7,142 bases of DNA from Bacilli bacterium (GTDB lineage Bacteria > Bacillota_I > Bacilli_A > RF39 > UBA660). Positions 1 through 4,895 of the stretch are shown here, in pieces (the stretch's first letter is position 1; each line of letters begins with the position of its first letter). The notes under the pieces were generated by a model. That model was not told the DNA's origin and ran no database searches. It was given only the letters and a program-made list of their open reading frames with translations. The stretch is from positions 1-7,142 of the forward strand of contig JAAVYQ010000082.1 of the NCBI GenBank assembly GCA_022791215.1. Reading direction: 5' to 3'. The translations under genes and the position numbers were made by a program.

Positions 1-44
1 ATTTCTCGTTTCATTTCATAAGAATTCATTGTAAAATTAGTCAT
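1..44 (-). CDS. N-terminal fragment of an unidentified protein, possibly a transposase
   Basis: Only 14 complete codons are inside the window (MTNFTMNSYEMKRE); the rest lies beyond the left edge. The start is well supported: an ATG sits five bases after GGAGGTG (positions 50-56), one of the best Shine-Dalgarno matches in the window, and a TATAAT box lies upstream. A second in-frame ATG at codon 6 has no comparable binding site. From memory only, an N-terminus like SYEMKRE resembles DDE transposases common in Bacillota, and the inverted repeat upstream would suit the end of an insertion sequence. Fourteen residues cannot establish a family. The reading frame is likely real; the function is a guess. 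Confidence 0.55.
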   Translation of the reverse strand, partial: MTNFTMNSYEMKRE

Positions 45-94
45 AGGGACACCTCCAATATTTTGTTTACTATGATTTTATTTTTATCAAATTT

Positions 95-100
95 ATTATA
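95..100 (-). promoter_or_regulatory. Candidate -10 box for the left-edge gene
   Basis: TATAAT on the minus strand, about 50 bases before the ATG of the left-edge reading frame. No good -35 hexamer lies 16-18 bases further upstream (the sequence there is close to GGAAAA), and there is no TG extension in front of the box. In such AT-rich DNA a TATAAT can arise by chance, so this is only a candidate. Confidence 0.35.
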
Positions 101-135
101 CTAAACAAATTGGATGTTTTCCTTAATTTTAAAGT

Positions 136-172
136 AAAAAATCAGAAAAGTTATTCACAATTCTGATTTTTT
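136..172. repeat. Perfect 12-bp inverted repeat, possible bidirectional terminator
   Basis: The left arm at 136-147 (AAAAAATCAGAA) and the right arm at 161-172 (TTCTGATTTTTT) are exact reverse complements around a 13-base loop. Each strand reads an A-run, a TCAGAA stem and a T-run, the layout of a two-way intrinsic terminator, although the stem has only two G-C pairs. On the minus strand it lies after the stronger terminator at 202-230 and before the left-edge gene, so it could be a second stop or part of the upstream region of that gene. It could also be linked to the end of a mobile element. Only the repeat itself is certain. Confidence 0.6.
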
Positions 173-201
173 TATTTCAAGTTTTATTTTTACCTAAACT
201 C

Positions 202-230
202 AAAAAAAACAGTAGTTTTTCAACTATTTT
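202..230 (-). terminator. Intrinsic terminator of the 527-residue protein gene
   Basis: On the minus strand the sequence reads TAGTT, GAAA, AACTA (stem 213-217 with 222-226), then CTG and a run of eight T. An AAAA run before the stem can extend pairing into the T-run. The five-base stem is short, but the GAAA tetraloop and the T8 tract ten bases past the stop codon region make a terminator the natural reading. It starts about ten bases downstream of the TAA at 241-243. Confidence 0.65.
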
Positions 231-240
231 AGTGCCACCT

Positions 241-1824
241 TTATTTTTTATTGGTGTTCTTTTTTGTTTCTAGTGCTAGCTTTTTTATCTCTTCTAATTC
301 TTTTATGTATTCACTTGCTTCTTCTATTTCTAATTTATTACCAAATATTATTGTTATTTCTTCTTTTAGTTGTTTATATTTTTTATATAATTCTTCGTTG
401 TTTTTTATCGATTCTTCAAGGTCAGTTATTCTTTCTAGTAACTTTTTATATGTTTCTTCTATATCTTTACTTTCTTTCATTTTTGTTTTTAATTCTTTTA
501 AGGTAGCATACCATTTTTTACAACATATTTTGCCCCATATTAAAATTGATTCACATAATAAACCTGTGAGAAGTAGTGCAAATCGTTCCTTAGGACATTT
601 TATTTCTTCTTGTGTGAAGTCTTGTTTTATTTCTATTATTTCTTGGAAGAATTCATTTGTTGGTATGTTTTCTTCTTTAAATATTGTCTCCACTTCCGTG
701 TATGGAATTTCTATGTCAAATAATTCTTCTTTTTCTATTGTGTTATATTCTGTTAGATCATATGTCTTTTTTATAAAATATTCTTGGCCATCTTCTGCTG
801 TTCCAGTTGGTATGTAGTCTATTCTAGTTAGTGTGTGTTCTCTCAATTCTTTTGGTTGCCATCCCTCTTCTTTTGTTGGCGTTAAGGAATCTTTTGTGTA
901 GGTTATGGTTTCGGTTGGACATGTTCTATATGCAGTGAGCATATAACTTCCAAATGTTGACCCTCCTAAAAGACTCACAGCTAGAGATGTCGATAGTATA
1001 AAGGATGGCATTCTATTTTTTAATGATGTTTTTCTTTTTTTTAGTTTCTTTTGGCTGTTTGTAAGACTTTCTTTGTACAGTTGTAACCAAAACCTATCAT
1101 CTCTCATTTTTTCTAATATGGCTTTTATTTCTTTTAATGTATCTTGACTTCTTGTTAAATAGTTTTCTTCTAATTGTTCTTTATCGGTACATGCAATTAT
1201 TCCTTTTATTATCGTTTCACTCGCTAGTGTAGTAATGTTTTGTTTTTCTTTTTTTAAATATTCTTCAAAGTTTTGATACTCGTTTATGTTTAGATAACTA
1301 TTTTTTCTTAGTTCGTCTATTTCACTATCTATAACTCTTTCTATCATTCCTTTGTCAAATTTATCTTCTAATATTAAGTCAAGTATACTACTGTGCATTT
1401 CTTTGTCTTTTAGTATTTCTTTTTTTATGTAGTCTAGTATTAAGCAGTATAGTACTTTTAAATCGTTTAGGTTGTTAGTAGTTATTACATGTCTTACTTC
1501 TCTTAATGAGATTATTATTGCTTTTAGTTTTTGAATTTCTTCTTCTATATCTATATTTTCTTTCTCTTTTATTTCGTTTACTTGTTTTATTATTTCTATG
1601 TATTTTAAGTAATCTTCTATTTTTGAGTTTATTTCTTCTAAATCATATATTTTTGGTGAACTTGATATTAAGTATATTAAGTTTCCTACTATTTTTTTAG
1701 TCGGTTTGATTTCTATATTTTCTAATTCTATTTTTAATTCTTTTGTTGTAAATCCATGACTTTCTAGTATTTTGATTTTTTCCCAGGTTTCTTCTATTTT
1801 CTTGTTATATTCTTCTAACTTCAT
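241..1824 (-). CDS. Uncharacterised two-pass membrane protein with coiled-coil regions (527 aa)
   Basis: I do not recognise this family. Residues 1-270 are charged and helix-rich and end in a basic stretch (KKLKKRKTSLKNR, 259-271). A hydrophobic segment at about 273-298 (MPSFILSTSLAVSLLGGSTF) is followed by an acidic, threonine-rich loop at 299-413, a second hydrophobic segment at about 414-434 and a Lys/Glu-rich coiled-coil tail to 527. Positive charges flank both segments on the tail sides, so both ends should be cytosolic and the loop of about 115 residues extracellular. Cys302 and Cys410 lie at the two ends of the loop and could form a disulfide. The ATG start has GGAGG seven bases upstream (1832-1836). 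The gene has its own promoter (1848-1876) and terminator (202-230), so it is a single-gene unit. A sensor, scaffold or envelope role is possible, but no catalytic motif is visible. Confidence 0.85.
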   Translation of the reverse strand: MKLEEYNKKIEETWEKIKILESHGFTTKELKIELENIEIKPTKKIVGNLIYLISSSPKIYDLEEINSKIEDYLKYIEIIKQVNEIKEKENIDIEEEIQKLKAIIISLREVRHVITTNNLNDLKVLYCLILDYIKKEILKDKEMHSSILDLILEDKFDKGMIERVIDSEIDELRKNSYLNINEYQNFEEYLKKEKQNITTLASETIIKGIIACTDKEQLEENYLTRSQDTLKEIKAILEKMRDDRFWLQLYKESLTNSQKKLKKRKTSLKNRMPSFILSTSLAVSLLGGSTFGSYMLTAYRTCPTETITYTKDSLTPTKEEGWQPKELREHTLTRIDYIPTGTAEDGQEYFIKKTYDLTEYNTIEKEELFDIEIPYTEVETIFKEENIPTNEFFQEIIEIKQDFTQEEIKCPKERFALLLTGLLCESILIWGKICCKKWYATLKELKTKMKESKDIEETYKKLLERITDLEESIKNNEELYKKYKQLKEEITIIFGNKLEIEEASEYIKELEEIKKLALETKKNTNKK

Positions 1825-1847
1825 AACTTTGCCTCCGATGGTTTTTT

Positions 1848-1876
1848 ATTATATTCTTTTTTCTAGTTTGTGTAAA
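1848..1876 (-). promoter_or_regulatory. Near-consensus housekeeping promoter for the 527-residue protein gene
   Basis: On the minus strand a -35 box TTTACA (1871-1876, one mismatch to TTGACA) is separated by exactly 17 bases from a perfect -10 box TATAAT (1848-1853). Transcription should start near 1841-1842, giving a short leader of about 17-20 bases that carries GGAGG at 1832-1836, seven bases before the ATG. The -35 box directly follows the U-tract of the upstream terminator, so the two units are packed back to back. This is the best promoter in the window. Confidence 0.75.
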
Positions 1877-1901
1877 GAAAAACAGTGCATGGCACCATTT
1901 A
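1876..1901 (-). terminator. Weak intrinsic terminator after the HD-domain gene
   Basis: On the minus strand GTGC-CAT-GCAC (1885-1895) forms four Watson-Crick pairs, extended by two G-U pairs to TGGTGC/GCACTG, and is followed by TTTTTCTTT. It starts a few bases after the TAA of the HD gene (1903-1905). The stem is short with a three-base loop, so termination may be partial. Its place between a stop codon and a strong promoter supports the call. Confidence 0.5.
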
Positions 1902-1902
1902 T

Positions 1903-2502
1903 TTAGTATATTATGTTATCGTTTTCATCGAATTTTATGTCTAAGAATTTTTTGGATGATAGGTAATCACATAGATGTACTATTTTTTGGTATTTTGTTG
2001 TAGGCTTTTTTAATATTTCTTTTCCAAAGTAATCTGTTGTCCATTCTCCCATGTGAGTTTCTATCATATCACATATTAAATTTATTTCTTCTTCTGTTAG
2101 TTTTGTAAGATTTTTATTATTTTTGATAAGTTGTGATGATAGAAGCGGATGATCAAACCTTGTATATTTTTCGTTGTTTCCTCTTTTTACTGTATCATGC
2201 ATCATTATGGCTACATATATTAAGTCTTGTTCGTTTTTTGTGAATTCATCTCCAAATGTTGTTGTACTTAGTATTTCTTTGGCTATTCTTACTGCTGCTT
2301 TTGTGTGTCTTAATAATCCTCCTTTTCCTTGTGAAAATGATGGATGGTATTTTCCTGTTGAACTTGCTCCTTCTTCAAAGAAATAGTTTGGTATTAATTC
2401 TATTAGTGCTTTTGCACTGTTTTGTATTCTTTCTTCTTTTATGTATTCTAGTTCTACTTCAAATTTTTTTGTTTTGTTTATAGTTTCTATTTTGTAATCC
2501 AT
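1903..2502 (-). CDS. HD-domain metal-dependent phosphohydrolase (199 aa)
   Basis: A soluble protein of the HD superfamily. Metal ligands are visible in the expected order: His66 (GGLLRHT), His102-Asp103 (MMHDTVKRG), His118 (FDHPLL), His150 (ETHMGEW) and Asp179 (LCDYLS). The two extra histidines between the HD pair and the last Asp are what is seen in HD proteins with a two-metal centre, such as YqeK-type and HD-GYP hydrolases, so phosphoester hydrolysis of a nucleotide or RNA substrate is likely. The substrate is not determined. PSFSQGKGGLLRHT resembles, from memory, HD proteins of Bacillota and their phages. The N-terminal 60 residues have no recognised domain; there is no signal peptide or membrane segment. 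The ATG has AAAGGAG eight bases upstream (GGAG at 2511-2514), and the gene starts 16 bases after the DUF2207 stop, so the two are probably co-transcribed. Confidence 0.88.
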   Translation of the reverse strand: MDYKIETINKTKKFEVELEYIKEERIQNSAKALIELIPNYFFEEGASSTGKYHPSFSQGKGGLLRHTKAAVRIAKEILSTTTFGDEFTKNEQDLIYVAIMMHDTVKRGNNEKYTRFDHPLLSSQLIKNNKNLTKLTEEEINLICDMIETHMGEWTTDYFGKEILKKPTTKYQKIVHLCDYLSSKKFLDIKFDENDNIIY

Positions 2503-2518
2503 TGTTTTTTCTCCTTTA

Positions 2519-4279
2519 TTAACATCTTTTAATTATGTCATTCATTTTTTCACTTATTTTTATCCAATCTTTTATGTAATTTATTTGCTGTTTGTCTTTT
2601 AGTGTGTTTTTTGTGTTTTCTATATTTTTTATTTGCTTTGTTAGTTCTTTTGTAAGTCCATATATGTTGGCATATATTATGTGTTTTTTGTATTCTTCTA
2701 CTGTAAGCAATGTTTTGTTTTTATAGATTTGTTTTATAAATATTTTATATTTTTTCAAGTTGTTATATATTCTCGTACTTTTTTTAGTCCTCTTTTTTAA
2801 AGTTTGGATGAATGTTATATATGCAATTGTCAGTATAAATACTATTAGTGTCAGTATGTTAAACTCTTTTATGCTTATATATATTAATATTACCATAAGG
2901 CCTATTATACTGTAAAGTGAAAAGATGAGTTTTATGTTTGAATTTTCTTCGTAATATTTGTTTTTCTCACATTCTTCTTTTATTTGTTTTTTCCATAGGT
3001 TATATTTTGTTATGAATTCTTTTTTCGCTTTTTTATTGTTTTGTGTTTGTTCTATTATTATTTTTGAAGTTTTAGTGTCTTTTTTTGCACTTTCAAATAT
3101 TGTGCTTATTATCTCTTTTTCGTTTTCATTTATTTCTTTTTCATTTTTTAATGTTAGTTCGTAATCTCCTGTTTCTAGTTTTCTATATGTTATGTTGTTT
3201 TTGTTTATCATGTTTAGTATGCTTGCGATAAAGGTATTTTGGGTAATTTTCTTTTTGTATATGTATTCTATGTGTGCAACATTATATTGTTTTAGTTCTT
3301 CTTCATCGTATGTTTTTTTTGAATTTATTTTTCTTTCTTTATCATGTTCTATGTATATATAAGTTATTATAATTGTAGTTATTGTTACATATATTATACT
3401 AGTTATATTTGTTATAAATTTTTCTTTCGTTAATTTTTTAGTTTTTTCTTTTGGAGTCTCTTTTGGTTTGTTTTCTATTATTAGTATTTTGTTTAATGCG
3501 TATTCTCTACTTCTTTTTAAGAAGTAATGCTCTTTGTCTATAAGATCTGTAGGAAATATTAGTCTCATGCTTATGATAGTGTTCTCTTTTATATTTTTTG
3601 CTTCTATGTAACTGCCTATAGTATTGTTGTTTTCGTCTTTTATTAGTGAAACTTCTTTGTTTATATTGCCATGAACCCATATTTTTACTTTTTCTTGTGT
3701 TTCACTAGGCAAGATTATTCTTAGTTTGTAATTTTTGTTTTCTTCTTTCTCATTTATAAAGTTGTAATAAACTTCTGCGATGTCTTCATGCATTACTACA
3801 GCATTTCCTAGTAAGTATTCTATATAAATGTATGTTGTGCCTTCTTGTGTTTTGTTATTTATTTTAATGTTTGTTCCTTCTATTGTATTTGTTTTTTTGT
3901 AGCAATTCGTCGTTCCTATGCATTCTTCACTTATGTCTATGTCTTTTTCAAATGCGTCAAAGTTTAACTCTCCTTCATATTGTAGTGCTCCTATTTTATA
4001 TATTGTTAAATTCGTCACGTTGTATATGTCACTTTTTTCGTAGTCTTCTTCTTTTCCAGTAAATTTTGGTAGTGATATATCTTTATATTTTATTTGTTTT
4101 GTATAGTTATCGTAATTGCCTTCTACTTTTATTATTTCTTTTATTTTCATGTTTCCTGATCTATCAAGAGTGGCTTCTACTATGTGGTCAGTTATTACTG
4201 TTTCAGTATTATCTATGCCATGTATTTTTTGCGGGATTGTTAGTATTATTATAATTATTATTAATGCATATTTTTTCAT
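2519..4279 (-). CDS. DUF2207-family predicted membrane protein (586 aa)
   Basis: The layout and local motifs match DUF2207 proteins. A signal peptide (1-22, MKKYALIIIIIILTIP) is followed by a beta-rich extracellular domain at about 23-286. This contains the typical LPSETQEKVKIWVHG stretch (190-204) and MRLIFPTDLI (238-247). A membrane segment at 289-310 leads to a cytosolic domain (311-448), then a membrane hairpin (about 449-470 and 472-492) and a cytosolic tail with EEYKKHIIYANIYGLTKEL (528-546), the family's usual C-terminal signature. Cys120 and Cys126 in the ectodomain could form a disulfide. The family's molecular function is unknown; it is often found beside LemA, as here, which suggests a shared envelope role. 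The ATG has GGAG five bases upstream (4285-4288). A terminator-like hairpin lies in front of the gene, and the HD gene follows after 16 bases. Confidence 0.85.
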   Translation of the reverse strand: MKKYALIIIIIILTIPQKIHGIDNTETVITDHIVEATLDRSGNMKIKEIIKVEGNYDNYTKQIKYKDISLPKFTGKEEDYEKSDIYNVTNLTIYKIGALQYEGELNFDAFEKDIDISEECIGTTNCYKKTNTIEGTNIKINNKTQEGTTYIYIEYLLGNAVVMHEDIAEVYYNFINEKEENKNYKLRIILPSETQEKVKIWVHGNINKEVSLIKDENNNTIGSYIEAKNIKENTIISMRLIFPTDLIDKEHYFLKRSREYALNKILIIENKPKETPKEKTKKLTKEKFITNITSIIYVTITTIIITYIYIEHDKERKINSKKTYDEEELKQYNVAHIEYIYKKKITQNTFIASILNMINKNNITYRKLETGDYELTLKNEKEINENEKEIISTIFESAKKDTKTSKIIIEQTQNNKKAKKEFITKYNLWKKQIKEECEKNKYYEENSNIKLIFSLYSIIGLMVILIYISIKEFNILTLIVFILTIAYITFIQTLKKRTKKSTRIYNNLKKYKIFIKQIYKNKTLLTVEEYKKHIIYANIYGLTKELTKQIKNIENTKNTLKDKQQINYIKDWIKISEKMNDIIKRC

Positions 4280-4288
4280 TTTTTCTCC

Positions 4289-4316
4289 AAAAAAAGCCTA
4301 CATTTGTAGACTTTTA
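4289..4316 (-). terminator. Terminator-like hairpin between lemA and the DUF2207 gene
   Basis: On the minus strand AAAAGTCTAC, AAAT, GTAGGCTTTT forms ten continuous pairs, one of them U-G, and the second arm runs into TTTTTTT. The T-run is immediately followed by GGAG, the ribosome binding site of the DUF2207 gene. I see no convincing promoter downstream of the hairpin. Either it is a leaky terminator that lowers expression of the two distal genes, an attenuator, or an mRNA end that protects the lemA transcript. Confidence 0.6.
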
Positions 4317-4332
4317 TTTTTGTTTTTTCTTT

Positions 4333-4866
4333 TTAATTTTTTGTTTTTTTATAGTATGTCGCTGCTTGAAATTTGATTATTTTTGCTACAATTTTTGATG
4401 GGAATTTTTTAATTTTTTTGTTATAATTTTCTACCGTTTCGTTATATCTTTCTCCTAAGTTTGCAATTTCATTTTGCGTTTCTTCTAACACTTTATTTAG
4501 TTTTATATAACTATTATTTGTTTTTAAACTATGGTATTTTTCTTTTAATATGTGTAGTTTTTTTAGCGATTCGTTTAGGTGTTCACTTGCATCCATTTTT
4601 TGCTCGTTTGTGACAGCCACATTCCATTTGTTTCTCGCTTCTATTATTCCTTTTAATGCGCTACTTTCGTCTTTGGCACATCTTTTTACTGTTTCAACTA
4701 TGTTTGGAATTATTTCAAATCTTCTTTTTATTTGCTTTTCTATTTGTTCCCATCGTTCTTTTATTTCTCTTTGTAGTTTTTTTAAATTTTTATGTGTAAT
4801 TATTATATATAGAATTAGAAGTGCTATGACTACAAGAACAGTTATTATTATTGTTCTAGTATTCAC
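4333..4866 (-). CDS. lemA: LemA family membrane protein (177 aa)
   Basis: A small membrane-anchored helical-bundle protein of the LemA family. One N-terminal membrane segment (residues 5-24) is followed by the family signature RWEQIEKQIKRRFEIIPNIV (38-57) and VETVKRCAKDESSALKGIIEARN, and by the C-terminal block NLGERYNETVENYNKKI (136-152) with FPSKIVAKIIKF (155-166). The length is normal for the family (about 180-190). LemA proteins have an outside-facing helical domain and an unknown function, with reported links to envelope stress and surface proteins. The start is GTG, chosen because GGAAGGA lies nine bases upstream and the membrane segment follows at once; no in-frame ATG occurs before residue 91. 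It lies 29 bases after pheT and before the DUF2207 gene, a pairing seen in many bacteria. Confidence 0.9.
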   Translation of the reverse strand: MNTRTIIITVLVVIALLILYIIITHKNLKKLQREIKERWEQIEKQIKRRFEIIPNIVETVKRCAKDESSALKGIIEARNKWNVAVTNEQKMDASEHLNESLKKLHILKEKYHSLKTNNSYIKLNKVLEETQNEIANLGERYNETVENYNKKIKKFPSKIVAKIIKFQAATYYKKTKN

Positions 4867-4875
4867 TTTATCACG

Positions 4876-4882
4876 TCCTTCC
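4876..4882 (-). promoter_or_regulatory. Ribosome binding site that sets the GTG start of lemA
   Basis: GGAAGGA on the minus strand, nine bases before the GTG at 4864-4866. A closer GTG in the spacer is out of frame and meets TGA after three codons. This supports the GTG start. Confidence 0.7.
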
Positions 4883-4895
4883 TATTTTAATTATA

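Noticed and set aside
45..240. Possible small RNA or riboswitch in the left non-coding stretch
   Set aside because: Only one simple inverted repeat and one terminator hairpin are visible; there is no conserved multi-stem core that I recognise.
231..240. Similarity between GTGCCACC here and the GGCACCATTTATT stretch near 1891
   Set aside because: The match is too short and interrupted to count as a repeat in this AT-rich DNA.
251..817. Plus-strand reading frame of 188 codons opposite the 527-residue protein
   Set aside because: It is low-complexity Ser/Phe-rich with no binding site of note, while the minus-strand frame has a promoter, a GGAGG site and a terminator.
1825..1902. Possible small gene between the HD gene and the 527-residue gene
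   Set aside because: The 78 bases are fully explained by a terminator, a promoter and a ribosome binding site.
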